NCBI GenBank assembly: GCA_046349155.1
Contig: JAXMCW010000004.1
Location: 434,001-498,000, forward strand
Reading direction: 5' to 3'
Source of the DNA: Alsobacter sp046349155
GTDB taxonomy: Bacteria > Pseudomonadota > Alphaproteobacteria > Rhizobiales > Beijerinckiaceae
Length of the DNA stretch: 64,000 nucleotides
Shown here: positions 16,020 to 24,486 of the stretch, in pieces
Layout of the letters: each line of letters starts with the position of its first letter
Position numbering within the stretch: the first letter of the stretch is position 1
Program-made: the position numbers and the translations under genes
The notes under the pieces: generated by a model
Told to the model about the DNA's origin: nothing
Database searches by the model: none
What the model saw: only the letters and a program-made list of their open reading frames with translations

Positions 16020-16427
16020 TCAGGGCTTCGTGGCGTCCGCCGGCATGTCCTTCGCCAGCGCGTCCTTCGCCCTCGTGCGGTGCTCGGGCTTGATCGCCCC
16101 CGCGACGCTGGCGATGGCCGCGGCCAGCAGCGCGGCGTCGTCGCTGAAGCCGATGATCGGCAGCACGTCGGGGATCACGTCGAACGGCATCACGAAATAC
16201 GCGATGGCGCCGATGAGGGTCAGCTTGACGCGCCGTTCGGTCGCGGGGTCCGTGGCGCAATAGAAGGCGGCCAGCACGTCCTCCGCGAAGGGCAGCCGGC
16301 GGCCGATCTTGCGCATCAGGCCCCACATGTCCGAGAAGACGCCGGCCTCGTCGCGCGTGGCGCGGCGCATGGCGTCCATCTCGGCGCGGCTGAAGGGCTT
16401 TCTCCAGAATTCGCCAGACGAGGTCAT
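16020..16427 (-). CDS. YkvA/DUF1232 family membrane protein
   Basis: 135 residues. The DUF1232 core is visible: two hydrophobic segments joined by the typical YFVMPFDVIPDVLPIIGFSDDA stretch (about residues 77-98), then a third helix of alanines. The C-terminus is short and charged. The function of this family is not established. GGAGG lies five bases before the ATG. It is 20 bp upstream of alkB on the same strand, so the two may be co-transcribed. Confidence 0.85.
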   Translation of the reverse strand: MTSSGEFWRKPFSRAEMDAMRRATRDEAGVFSDMWGLMRKIGRRLPFAEDVLAAFYCATDPATERRVKLTLIGAIAYFVMPFDVIPDVLPIIGFSDDAALLAAAIASVAGAIKPEHRTRAKDALAKDMPADATKP

Positions 16428-16606
16428 CGGCTCCTCCGCGCGGGCCCGGCCCGCGTTCGACGCGCAAGAAGGTGGCCCCGGCCGGCCCGGGGTTCAAGGG
16501 CCGCGCCGCGAAAACCCCCTCCCTCCGGACGCAGGTCCTCGCCGCATGGACGATTCACGCGCGTCGGCCGCTGCACTAGTCTGGGCGCCGGACAGGGAGA
16601 ACGCTC

Positions 16607-17392
16607 ATGAAGCTCGACGGATCGATTGCGGCGCTGGTGACCGGGGGAGCCTCCGGGCTCGGCGAGGCGACGGCCCGCATGCTGGCCGGCGCTGGTGCGA
16701 GGGTGACGATCCTCGACAGGGACGCGGCGCGGGGGCCGCAGGTCGCCGGCGAGATCGGCGGCTTCTACGCCGAGACCGACGTCACGCAGGAGGCGTCCGT
16801 GGAAGCCGCCATCGCGGCCGCCGCGGGCCGGCACGGCCCTGCGCGCATCCTGGTCAATTGCGCCGGCGTCGCGCCGGGCATGCGCACCGTCTCGCGGAAG
16901 CGGGACACGGGCGAATGGGTCTCCCACGACATCGCCACCTTCTCCAGGGTGATCGCCGTCAACCTGGTCGGCACGTTCACCGTCATCGCGAAGGCGGCCG
17001 CGGCCATGGCGGCGCTCGACCCCGTGACGCCGGACGGCGGGCGGGGCGTCATCGTGAACACGGCGTCCGTCGCCGCCGAGGACGGCCAGATCGGCCAGGC
17101 CGCCTATGCGGCGTCCAAGGGCGGCGTCGTGGGGCTCACCCTCCCGGTGGCCCGCGACCTCGCGGCCTCCGGCATCCGGGTGGTGACGATCATGCCCGGG
17201 CTGTTCGAGACGCCGATGTTCGCCAGCGTCCCCGACGAGTTCCGCAAGGCGCTGGAGGCGAGCGTCCCCTTCCCCTCGCGCCTTGGAAAGCCCGCCGAAT
17301 ACGCGGCTCTGGTGCGCGGCATCGTCGAGAACGACATGCTGAACGGCACGACGATCCGCCTGGACGGCGCGCTGCGCATGCAGCCGAAATAG
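16607..17392 (+). CDS. SDR family oxidoreductase, HSD10 / 3-hydroxyacyl-CoA dehydrogenase type 2-like
   Basis: 261 residues with a complete SDR set: NAD-binding TGGASGLG near residue 14, NCAG near 85, catalytic serine in NTASVAAEDG and YAASKGG (Tyr-x3-Lys). The C-terminal MPGLFETPMF segment is typical of the human HSD10-like group, which oxidises short-chain 3-hydroxyacyl-CoA. This suggests a role in fatty or branched-chain acyl-CoA oxidation. A GGGAG ribosome site seven bases before the ATG supports the start. No beta-oxidation partner is adjacent. Confidence 0.87.
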   Translation: MKLDGSIAALVTGGASGLGEATARMLAGAGARVTILDRDAARGPQVAGEIGGFYAETDVTQEASVEAAIAAAAGRHGPARILVNCAGVAPGMRTVSRKRDTGEWVSHDIATFSRVIAVNLVGTFTVIAKAAAAMAALDPVTPDGGRGVIVNTASVAAEDGQIGQAAYAASKGGVVGLTLPVARDLAASGIRVVTIMPGLFETPMFASVPDEFRKALEASVPFPSRLGKPAEYAALVRGIVENDMLNGTTIRLDGALRMQPK

Positions 17393-17447
17393 GACCGCCG
17401 CCCGGTCTCCTCATCCGGCGAGGCGCAGGCCCGGGCGGGCTTGCTCC

Positions 17448-19409
17448 TCACCCGAAGGCGCGGCCCATCAGGCGGTTGAGCCTTGCGGCGAAGGCGGCCG
17501 CGTCGAGCGGCGGCTGGCCCTCCGCGGCACGGGCCTGGTCGAGCAGCAGGTGCGCGCCGTCGGCGACGAGGTCGCGGTCCCTCGCGTCGGTCAGCGTCTC
17601 GGCCAGCCGGCCGATCACGGCGTGGCCGGGATTGAGCTCGAGCACGGGCTTCGTGGCCTCGCCTAGCCTGCCATGGGCCGCGAGCAGGCGTTCCAGGCCG
17701 CGGTCTGGGCCCATGTCGGAGGCGACGAGGCAGGCCGGGCTCTCGGCCAGGCGGTCGGAGGCGCGCACGTCCGCCACCGCGTCGCCCAGCGTTTCCTTCA
17801 CGAAGGCGAGCAGCGTCGCCACCTTGGCGGTGACCTCGGCCGCGGGCGTCTCGGCGCCCTCGGCGAGCGGCACATTCGCGATGTCGGCGGCGCCCTGCGT
17901 CACCGAGCGGAAGGGCTTGCCCTCGAAGCCCATGGCTGTCTGCACCCAGAAGGCGTCGACGGGATCGGCCAGGAGCAGCACCTCGATGCCGCGGGCGCGG
18001 AAGCCCTCGAGATGCGGGCTCGCCTTCAGGCGGGCCGCGTCGTCGCCCACCAGGTACCAGAGCGCCGTCTGGTTCGGCCGCAGGTCGGCGACGACCTGGG
18101 CCAGGGAACGTCCGCCCTCGGGATGGGTCGAGGTGGCGAAGCGCGCGACCTTGTACAGCGCGTCGCGGCGCTCGTAGTCCTCGTAGAGGCCTTCCTTGAT
18201 GACGGGTCCGAAGGCCTCCCAGATCGTCGTCCAGCGCTCCGGTTCCTTCTCGGCGAGCTTCTCGAACTCGGCGATGATGCGGTTCGTCACGGCCTTGCGG
18301 ATGGCCGTCAGCACGGGGCTTTGCTGGATCGTCTCGCGCGAGAGGTTGAGCGGCAGGTCGGCGCTGTCGATCACGCCGCAGACGAAGCGCAGGTAGGCCG
18401 GCAGGATCTCGATGTCGTCGGCGATGAACATGCGCCGGACGTAGAGCTTCATGCGACCCTTGCGCAGCGGGTCGAACAGGGCCAGCGGGCGCGTGGAGGG
18501 CACGAAGGCGAGGACCGAATAGTCCTGCCGGCCCTCGGCGCGGTAATGGAGCGTCATGGCGGGCTGGTCGAACTGCCCGCCCACCTGCTGGTAGAAGGAC
18601 GTGTAGTCCTCCTCGCTCACGGCGCTCTTGGGCTTGGTCCAGATCGCCGCCCCGTCGGCGACGCGGTGGGTCTCGGCCTCCTCGCCCTCCTTGGCCGGGG
18701 CGACGACGTCGACCGGGACCGGCACGGCGCTGCCGTGCTCGCGCACGATCCGCTCCACCGTGAAGCGGTCGGCATAGGTTTCGTTGCCCTCGGACAGCTG
18801 CAGCACGACGCGCGTGCCGCGCACGGGCCCGTCCTCCAGCGCCAGCGGCTCGACCGTGTAGGAGCCCTTGCCGTCGGAGGCCCAGCGCCAGGCCTCGGCC
18901 GTCCCGGCGCGGCGCGTCAGCACCTCGACCCGGTCCGCGACCATGAACGCGGAATAAAAGCCGACGCCGAACTGGCCGATCAGCGGCGAGCCCTCGGCCT
19001 TGTCGCCCAGCGAGTCGAGGAAGGCCCGCGTGCCCGAGCGCGCGATGGTGCCGAGCGCGTCGACGAGCTCCTCCCGGCTCATGCCCACGCCGTTGTCGGC
19101 CACGGTGAGCCGCCGGCCGGCGGGATCGCAGGTGATGGTGATGGCGAAGGAGGGGTCCTCGCCCAGGAGCGCCTGGTCCTGCAGGGCGAGCGTGCGCAGC
19201 TTCTCGCAGGCGTCCGCGCCGTTCGCCACGAGCTCGCGCAGGAAGATGTCCTTGTCGGAATAGACGGAGTGCACCATCAAGTGCAGCAGCCGGGAGACGT
19301 CGGCCTCGAAGGGCCGGCTCTCGCCGGACGGCGCCTCGGCGCCCGAAACGGGGGTCTCGCTTGCCTGGGCCTTCGACCCGAGGTCCTGGTCGGCGGTCTT
19401 CGCGTTCAT
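17448..19409 (-). CDS. htpG: Molecular chaperone HtpG (Hsp90)
   Basis: ATP-dependent chaperone acting on client proteins with DnaK. 653 residues from the ATG at 19409, chosen over an in-frame upstream codon because GGAGAGG lies eight bases before it. The GHKL ATPase domain has ANGADACEKL, DNGVGMSREEL and GQFGVGFYSAFMVAD. The middle domain contains the RRMFIADD region near 330, and the C-terminal dimerisation domain ends with LNRLMGRAFG. A heat-shock-type promoter lies about 85 bp upstream. Confidence 0.97.
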   Translation of the reverse strand: MNAKTADQDLGSKAQASETPVSGAEAPSGESRPFEADVSRLLHLMVHSVYSDKDIFLRELVANGADACEKLRTLALQDQALLGEDPSFAITITCDPAGRRLTVADNGVGMSREELVDALGTIARSGTRAFLDSLGDKAEGSPLIGQFGVGFYSAFMVADRVEVLTRRAGTAEAWRWASDGKGSYTVEPLALEDGPVRGTRVVLQLSEGNETYADRFTVERIVREHGSAVPVPVDVVAPAKEGEEAETHRVADGAAIWTKPKSAVSEEDYTSFYQQVGGQFDQPAMTLHYRAEGRQDYSVLAFVPSTRPLALFDPLRKGRMKLYVRRMFIADDIEILPAYLRFVCGVIDSADLPLNLSRETIQQSPVLTAIRKAVTNRIIAEFEKLAEKEPERWTTIWEAFGPVIKEGLYEDYERRDALYKVARFATSTHPEGGRSLAQVVADLRPNQTALWYLVGDDAARLKASPHLEGFRARGIEVLLLADPVDAFWVQTAMGFEGKPFRSVTQGAADIANVPLAEGAETPAAEVTAKVATLLAFVKETLGDAVADVRASDRLAESPACLVASDMGPDRGLERLLAAHGRLGEATKPVLELNPGHAVIGRLAETLTDARDRDLVADGAHLLLDQARAAEGQPPLDAAAFAARLNRLMGRAFG

Positions 19410-19493
19410 TCTTGCTGCCTCTCCACGGGGCGCCTGCGGCCGGAAGGCGCAGCGCATCGTCCACGGCGCCGGCATGCTCCGGCGTTCGCGGGG

Positions 19494-19522
19494 ATATCGC
19501 GGCAATGGCGGATTTTTTCAAG
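19494..19522 (-). promoter_or_regulatory. Putative RpoH (sigma-32) promoter of htpG
   Basis: Minus strand: CTTGAA (19522-19517), 17 bp, CGATAT (19499-19494) followed by CCCC. It matches the layout found upstream of grpE and resembles the alphaproteobacterial heat-shock consensus. Confidence 0.62.
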
Positions 19523-19538
19523 CGGGCGCGCACGCGCA

Positions 19539-19565
19539 ACAAAAAGGGCCGGCGCGAGCCGACCC
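19539..19565 (-). terminator. Intrinsic terminator upstream of htpG, minus strand
   Basis: Minus strand: stem GGGTCGGC / GCCGGCCC (8 bp including one G-U), loop TCGC, then TTTTTG. It cannot belong to htpG, which starts 130 bp further downstream, so it implies a short transcript entering from 19570 or beyond. Confidence 0.6.
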
Positions 19566-19665
19566 AGAGGCAGGGACTTTGAAGTGGACCCGGGGCCCGA
19601 TCGACGGGGGGCTGGGGGGCTGATCGATCCGAAGACCGAGCCGCCGGGTCCGAGGCAACGAGCAA
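19540..19665 (-). ncRNA. Candidate small RNA between htpG and DUF2794 gene
   Basis: A minus-strand transcript ending at the terminator 19539-19565 would contain an 8-bp closing stem (GGACCCGG 19651-19644 with CCGGGTCC 19593-19586). An inner GATC-containing stem and a loop with two CCCCCC runs follow. Such C-rich loops are typical of anti-Shine-Dalgarno sRNAs of Rhizobiales. The 5' end is not defined and no clear -10 was found. Confidence 0.35.
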
Positions 19666-19909
19666 AGTGTCGTGGTCCATCGGGGCGCGCGATGGGCCGG
19701 TCCAAGGCGAAATCAAGGCGGTCGTCACGGTCCCGTGAGAGCCAGCGCGAGCGTGGCCGCAGGCTGCCCCGGAACGACCGACAGGGCAGTTTCGTTGGCT
19801 GGCCGAACATGCCAGACTGCCTTGCGATCGGGCATTCTGGCAGGGATGCGTGACAGGCCGGCGACGCGCCGGAGGCATCCGGCCGATCTGCCGCACGTCG
19901 GGAGGCACG

Positions 19910-20332
19910 ATGGACGAGAACATCGCCGCGGAGGACGCCGTCGGGTTTCAGGGTCACGACCGGCCGCAGCAACAGGCCGTGTCGGGTTCGTCCTTCCACA
20001 CCGCCGCGGCCCCGGCCTCGCAGGCGGCGGCGCCGCAGGTCTCGTTCGACAGGCAGGAGTTGCGCGAGATCTTCGATCTCTACGGCCGAAAGGTTGCAGC
20101 CGGCGAGTGGCGCGACTACGCGATGGATTTCCTGAAGGACAGGGCGGTGTTCTCGGTCTTTCGCCGCACGGCGGAATTCCCGCTCTACCGGATCGAGAAG
20201 AACCCCAAATTGGCGCGCCGCCAGGGCGCCTATTCGGTGATCGCCCCCCAGGGGCTGATCCTGAAGCGCGGCCATGACCTGTCGCAGGTCCTGCGCGTGA
20301 TCGACAAGCCCGTGCGGCTGGTGGCGGACTGA
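19910..20332 (+). CDS. DUF2794 domain-containing protein
   Basis: 140 residues from the ATG at 19910, chosen because GGAGG precedes it by four bases. An upstream in-frame start lacks support. The first 45 residues are Gln/Ala-rich and probably disordered. The rest is the conserved DUF2794 domain: REIFDLYGRKVAAGEWRDYA, VFSVFRR, LYRIEKNPKLARRQGAY and LKRGHDLSQVLRV. The family is widespread in Alphaproteobacteria and has no known function. It is convergent with phhB. Confidence 0.85.
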   Translation: MDENIAAEDAVGFQGHDRPQQQAVSGSSFHTAAAPASQAAAPQVSFDRQELREIFDLYGRKVAAGEWRDYAMDFLKDRAVFSVFRRTAEFPLYRIEKNPKLARRQGAYSVIAPQGLILKRGHDLSQVLRVIDKPVRLVAD

Positions 20333-20351
20333 GCGGGATTAAGCCCGCCTG

Positions 20352-20642
20352 CTAGCGGGCGAAGCCGTCCATCGCCTGGGCGAGCGCCACGTCCTTCTGC
20401 GTCAACCCCCCGGCGTCGTGGGTCGTCAGCGTCACCGTGACCTTGCGATAGACGTTCGACCACTCCGGGTGGTGGTCCATTTTCTCGGCAACCATGGCGC
20501 AGCGCGCCATGAAGCCGAAGGCGGCGTTGAAGTCCCGGAACACGAAGGTCTTGGCGATGGCGTCGCGGCCCTCCACGAGGGTCCAGCCCTCCAGCGTGGC
20601 GAGGGCCGAGGCCCGCTCGCTTTCCGTCAGTCGCGCCGTCAT
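20352..20642 (-). CDS. phhB: 4a-hydroxytetrahydrobiopterin dehydratase (pterin-4a-carbinolamine dehydratase)
   Basis: Dehydrates the 4a-carbinolamine formed when pterin-dependent hydroxylases act, regenerating the cofactor. The 96-residue protein has the signature H57-H58-P59-E60-W61 followed by NVYRKVTVTLTTHD, with the active-site histidines and tryptophan intact. GGGAGG lies five bases before the ATG. No phenylalanine hydroxylase gene is adjacent. A molybdopterin-related role, suggested for stand-alone homologues, is also possible. Confidence 0.93.
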   Translation of the reverse strand: MTARLTESERASALATLEGWTLVEGRDAIAKTFVFRDFNAAFGFMARCAMVAEKMDHHPEWSNVYRKVTVTLTTHDAGGLTQKDVALAQAMDGFAR

Positions 20643-20791
20643 CGTCGCCTCCCGCTGTTCCCGTCCAACATGGAGCGCGGCCGCCCGGCGTCCAGATCGC
20701 CCGCATCCTCGTTGACTTCTTTCGCCATGCCCATGCCCGGGATATACCGGGGCGCCGGCCGGTGGGCCGTCTGGGCAGGGAGAACAACGCC

Positions 20792-21607
20792 ATGGGAGAG
20801 ATGCGGCTCGTCGTGGTGGGCGCCGCGGGGCGCATGGGCCGAATGCTCGTCAAGACGATCCACGAGACGCCCGGCGCGACCCTGTGCGGGGCCATCGAGA
20901 ACGAGGGCTCGATCGCGCTGGGCCAGGACGCGGGGCTTCTCGCGGGGATCGGCGAGACCCGGGTCAAGATCACCGACGACCCGCTGCCGGTCTTCGCCAA
21001 GGCCGAGGGCGTGCTGGACTTCACCACGCCCCAGGCCACCCGCCACTTCGCAGGGCTCGCCGCACAGGCGCGCATCGTCCACGTGGTCGGCACGACGGGC
21101 CTCCAGGCCGGGGACTTCGCCGCGCTGGAGGCGGCCGCCCGCCACGCCGTCATCGTCCGCTCCGGCAACATGAGCCTGGGCGTCAACCTGCTGGCGGCGC
21201 TGGTGAAGCGGGTCGCCCGGACGCTCGGGCCCGAATTCGACGTCGAGATCCTCGAAATGCACCACCGCATGAAGGTGGACGCCCCCTCTGGCACCGCGCT
21301 GCTGCTGGGCGAGGCGGCGGCCGAGGGACGCGACATCGCGCTCGACGAACGGTCCGTGCGCAGCCGGGATGGGCACACGGGGGCCCGCCGGGAAGGCGAC
21401 ATCGGCTTCGCCACCCTGCGTGGCGGCTCGGTGGTCGGCGATCACAGCGTCATCTTCGCCGGCGCCGGGGAGCGCATCGTGCTCTCCCACCACGCGGAGG
21501 ACCGGGCCATTTTCGCCCGGGGCGCCGTGCGCGCGGCCTTGTGGGGCAAGGGCCGCAAGCCCGGGCTCTACGACATGGCCGACGTTCTCGGGCTCGGCGA
21601 CATCTGA
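20792..21607 (+). CDS. dapB: 4-hydroxy-tetrahydrodipicolinate reductase
   Basis: NAD(P)H-dependent step of the diaminopimelate/lysine pathway. 271 residues from the ATG at 20792, which has GGGAG nine bases upstream (a second ATG at 20801 is possible). The N-terminal Rossmann fold begins VVVGAAGRMGR. The substrate-binding signature E-x-HHRMKVDAPSGTA lies near residue 155. It is followed by gpmA, about 100 bp downstream on the same strand. Confidence 0.96.
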   Translation: MGEMRLVVVGAAGRMGRMLVKTIHETPGATLCGAIENEGSIALGQDAGLLAGIGETRVKITDDPLPVFAKAEGVLDFTTPQATRHFAGLAAQARIVHVVGTTGLQAGDFAALEAAARHAVIVRSGNMSLGVNLLAALVKRVARTLGPEFDVEILEMHHRMKVDAPSGTALLLGEAAAEGRDIALDERSVRSRDGHTGARREGDIGFATLRGGSVVGDHSVIFAGAGERIVLSHHAEDRAIFARGAVRAALWGKGRKPGLYDMADVLGLGDI

Positions 21608-21708
21608 GCCCCGGATCCGGCAAATTCAACCAAATGGTGTCTACGGCATCGGCTAAAGCCTGCCTTAAGACAAGTCTGTCACCATGAAACGCTGATCGGA
21701 GAACCCTG

Positions 21709-22329
21709 ATGGAGCGGCTGCTCGTCCTCGTCCGCCACGGCCAGAGCGACTGGAACCTGAAGAACCTGTTCACGGGCTGGAAGGACCCCGACCTGACCGA
21801 GAAGGGCGTCGAGGAGGCGCGCGCCGCTGGCCGCCGCCTCAAGGCGCTGGGCGTGGGCTTCGACATCGCCTTCACCTCCGCCCTGACCCGCGCCCAGCAC
21901 ACCTGCCGGCTGCTGCTGCAGGAACTCGGCCAGCCCGGGCTCGAGACGATCCGCGACGAGGCGCTGAACGAGCGCGACTACGGCGACCTGTCCGGCCTCA
22001 ACAAGGACGACGCCCGCGCCCGCTGGGGCGAGGAGCAGGTGCATGTCTGGCGGCGCTCCTACGACGTGCCCCCGCCCGGCGGCGAGAGCCTGAAGGACAC
22101 GGTGGCCCGCACGCTCCCTTATTATTGTCAGGAGATCCTGCCCCGCGTCCTGCGCGGCGAGCGGGTCGTCGTGGCCGCGCACGGCAATTCCCTGCGCGCG
22201 CTGGTGATGGTGCTGGACCGCCTGACGCCGCAGACCATCCCGTCCATGGAGCTCGAGACGGGCGTGCCGCTCGTCTACCGGCTCAACCCCGATTCCACCG
22301 TCCTGTCGAAACAGGTGCTCACATCGTGA
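21709..22329 (+). CDS. gpmA: 2,3-bisphosphoglycerate-dependent phosphoglycerate mutase
   Basis: Interconverts 3- and 2-phosphoglycerate in glycolysis and gluconeogenesis. 206 residues, the short form common in Alphaproteobacteria. RHGQSDWN near residue 9 carries the phosphorylated histidine. NERDYGDLSG near 87 and AHGNSLRAL near 160 complete the active site. The ribosome site is GGAG. The last bases overlap the GTG start of the downstream acetyltransferase gene by four. Confidence 0.96.
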   Translation: MERLLVLVRHGQSDWNLKNLFTGWKDPDLTEKGVEEARAAGRRLKALGVGFDIAFTSALTRAQHTCRLLLQELGQPGLETIRDEALNERDYGDLSGLNKDDARARWGEEQVHVWRRSYDVPPPGGESLKDTVARTLPYYCQEILPRVLRGERVVVAAHGNSLRALVMVLDRLTPQTIPSMELETGVPLVYRLNPDSTVLSKQVLTS

Positions 22330-22847
22330 CAGCAGACGTCCGGCTCCTCTCGCCCGCCCAGATCAACCAAAGGCTCCCCGAACTCGCCGACGTGCTCGTG
22401 GACTGCGTCCATGGCGGCGCCTCGATCGGCTTCATGGAGCCGTTCAGCCACGCCGAGGCGGTGAGTTACTTCGCCGAGATCGCCGAAAGCGTGCAGGCGG
22501 GGGAAAGGGTGCTGTTCGCGGCGATGCTGGACGGCAAGGTGGTCGGCACCGTGCAGCTCGTCATCCGCCAGCCGGCCAACCAGCCGCACCGGGCGGAGAT
22601 CAGCAAGATCATGGTGCATCGCGGCGCGCGCGGGCGCTGGATCGGCGTGATGCTGATGCAGGCGGCGGAGCGCCACGCCACGGCGCTCGGCCGCAAGCTG
22701 ATCACGCTCGACACCGCGACGCCCGAGGCGGCGCGGCTCTACCGCCGGCTCAATTACACCGAGGCGGGATCGATCCCGAACTTCGCGCTCTTCCCCGATG
22801 GCCGGCCTTGCGCGACGACCTTCTTCTTCAAGGAACTCGCGGCCTGA
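22326..22847 (+). CDS. GNAT family N-acetyltransferase
   Basis: 173 residues. The acetyl-CoA-binding motif appears as ISKIMVHRGARGRWIG near residues 93-108, preceded by a beta strand (VVGTVQLVIRQP) and followed by LITLDTATPEAARLYRRLNY, the usual GNAT closing motif. The start is GTG 22326, which overlaps the gpmA stop (GTGA), so translation is probably coupled. The acyl acceptor is unknown. The pairing with gpmA suggests co-expression rather than a shared pathway. Confidence 0.85.
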   Translation: MTADVRLLSPAQINQRLPELADVLVDCVHGGASIGFMEPFSHAEAVSYFAEIAESVQAGERVLFAAMLDGKVVGTVQLVIRQPANQPHRAEISKIMVHRGARGRWIGVMLMQAAERHATALGRKLITLDTATPEAARLYRRLNYTEAGSIPNFALFPDGRPCATTFFFKELAA

Positions 22848-22859
22848 CGTCCCGGCCGG

Positions 22860-23834
22860 TCACGGCCGCACGATCACCTTCCCCGTCGCCTTGCGGCTGG
22901 CGAGGATCTTCAGGCCCTCGGCGGTGCGCTCGAGCGGCAGGACGTCGGAGACCAGGGCGCTGATCTTGCCGGACACCGCCCAGTCGAACAGCATCGCCGT
23001 GTTCAGGGCGTGCTGCCCGGGCTCCTTCTCGGTGAACGCCCCCCAGAACACGCCCTGCACGTCGCAGCCCTTCAGCAACAGCAGGTTGAGCGGGAACTTC
23101 GGTATGTCCCCGCTGGCGAAACCCACGACGAGATAGCGCCCCTTCCAGGCGATGGCGCGCAGCGCCGCCTCGGCGAGCGGACCGCCCACGGGATCGTAGA
23201 CGACGTCGACGCCCTTGCCGGCGGTGAGGCGCTTCAGCCCGTCCTTCAGGTTCTCCGACCCGTAGCGCAGGCCCTGGTGCGCCCCGTGCCCGAGGGCCAG
23301 CGCGACCTTGTCGTCGGACGAGGCGCAGGCGATGACATGCGCGCCGAGCAGGGCGCCGATCTCCACGGCCGCGAGGCCCACCCCGCCGGCCGCTCCCAGC
23401 ACCGCGAGGCTCTCGCCCGGCCTGATCTGCGCGCGGTTCAGCAGGGCGTGCAGTGACGTGCCGTAGGTGACCATGAGGCCCGATGCCGCCTCGTCGGAGA
23501 GCCCGTCGGGCACGGCGACGAGCTTCTCGACCCCGACCAGGGCGTGGCTCGCGCAGGCTCCCCAGCCGAGATAGGCCGCGACGCGCCGGCCGATCCAGCC
23601 CGGATCGACCCCCGGGCCGACCGCCGAGACGCGGCCCGCGCATTCCCCGCCGGGGGTGAAGGGCAGCGTCGGCTTGAACTGGTAGCGGTTCTCGATGATC
23701 AGCGTGTCGAAGAAGTTCAGCGCCGCGCAGCTCACGGCGACGACGACCTCGCCGTCGCCCGGCACGGGATCGGGCAGGGTCTCGACAGTCAGGCGCTCGG
23801 GCGGCCCGAATTCGCGACACAGCACCGCTCGCAT
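22860..23834 (-). CDS. NADPH:quinone oxidoreductase family protein (zinc-independent MDR)
   Basis: 324 residues of the quinone-oxidoreductase branch of the medium-chain dehydrogenases. GroES-like N-terminal half with NFFDTLIIENRYQFKP and TPGGECAG. The cofactor loop is LGAAGGVGLAAVEIG near 145. No zinc-binding cysteine set is seen, as expected for this branch. It reduces quinones or enones with NADPH. AGGAGG lies five bases before the ATG. It is immediately downstream of the ECF sigma factor gene on the same strand (about 10 bp) and so probably forms an operon with it. Confidence 0.88.
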   Translation of the reverse strand: MRAVLCREFGPPERLTVETLPDPVPGDGEVVVAVSCAALNFFDTLIIENRYQFKPTLPFTPGGECAGRVSAVGPGVDPGWIGRRVAAYLGWGACASHALVGVEKLVAVPDGLSDEAASGLMVTYGTSLHALLNRAQIRPGESLAVLGAAGGVGLAAVEIGALLGAHVIACASSDDKVALALGHGAHQGLRYGSENLKDGLKRLTAGKGVDVVYDPVGGPLAEAALRAIAWKGRYLVVGFASGDIPKFPLNLLLLKGCDVQGVFWGAFTEKEPGQHALNTAMLFDWAVSGKISALVSDVLPLERTAEGLKILASRKATGKVIVRP

Positions 23835-23843
23835 CCCGCCCTC

Positions 23844-24470
23844 CTATCCCGCCTCGATCACGCCGTCGGCTTCCAGTTGCCGGCGCAGGCGGGTGAAGGC
23901 GAGGCGGATGCGCGACTTGACGGTGCCCAGCGGCAGGTTGGCGCGCTCGGCGATTTCGCTGTGCGACAGGCCCTCGTAGAAGGCCAGCCGCACGAGGAGG
24001 AGCTGTTCCTCCGGAAGCGAGACCATGGCGTTGCGCAGGCGCTCCTCCCGCTGCTGCAGGTCGATCCGGCGATCCGTCTCGGGATCCTCGCCGATGTCGT
24101 GCGTGGTCTCCAGCGGGTCGACGAAGTCGATCCTGTCGCGGCGCAGCAGGTCGATCCGGCGATTGCGCGCGATCCGGTAGAGCCAGGTGGCGAGGGACGA
24201 CTTGGCGGGATCGAACTGGTCGGCCTTGCGCCAGAGCGTCACCATGACCTCCTGGGCCAGTTCCTCGGCCTGCGTGGCCTCGGTGCCCATCCGCGCCAGA
24301 TAGGCGGCGATGCGTGGCGAAAAATAATCGAACAGGCGGACGAAGGCGGCCCTGTCCCGGCGCTGAGCCACCGCAGACGCGAGCGCCGCCAGTTCTTCGG
24401 GAGACGTCAAAAGCAGACCTCTTGCACCACCCGTCGCGCGGGCGAAGCCCGCACGACGCTGGCCGACCAT
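23844..24470 (-). CDS. ECF-type RNA polymerase sigma factor
   Basis: Region 2 (FDYFSPRIAAYLARMG, then LAQEVMVTLWRKADQFDP and LATWLYRIARNRRIDLLRRDR) and region 4 (LPEEQLLLVRLAFYEGLSHSEIA, LGTVKSRIRLA) are complete. The sequence resembles the RpoE/ECF11 group, whose members normally have a ChrR zinc anti-sigma factor encoded next door. No such gene is adjacent here. The start is uncertain: ATG 24470 (208 residues) lacks a ribosome site, whereas TTG 24410 (188 residues) has AGAGG seven bases upstream. An inverted repeat lies 17 bp upstream of 24470. Confidence 0.9.
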   Translation of the reverse strand: MVGQRRAGFARATGGARGLLLTSPEELAALASAVAQRRDRAAFVRLFDYFSPRIAAYLARMGTEATQAEELAQEVMVTLWRKADQFDPAKSSLATWLYRIARNRRIDLLRRDRIDFVDPLETTHDIGEDPETDRRIDLQQREERLRNAMVSLPEEQLLLVRLAFYEGLSHSEIAERANLPLGTVKSRIRLAFTRLRRQLEADGVIEAG

Positions 24471-24486
24471 CCGTTTGCCAGGGGAC

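Larger units (their letters stand above)
19410..19909. other. Large intergenic region upstream of htpG
   Basis: 500 bp between divergent htpG and the DUF2794 gene. From left to right it holds the htpG leader, an RpoH-like promoter (19494-19522), an intrinsic terminator reading on the minus strand (19539-19565), and a structured GC-rich block with a long closing stem (19586-19651). No protein frame with convincing features was seen in the rest. Confidence 0.6.

Noticed and set aside
21684..21695. ATG-AAA-CGC-TGA mini-frame directly before gpmA
   Set aside because: Three codons, no attenuator structure around it; probably chance.
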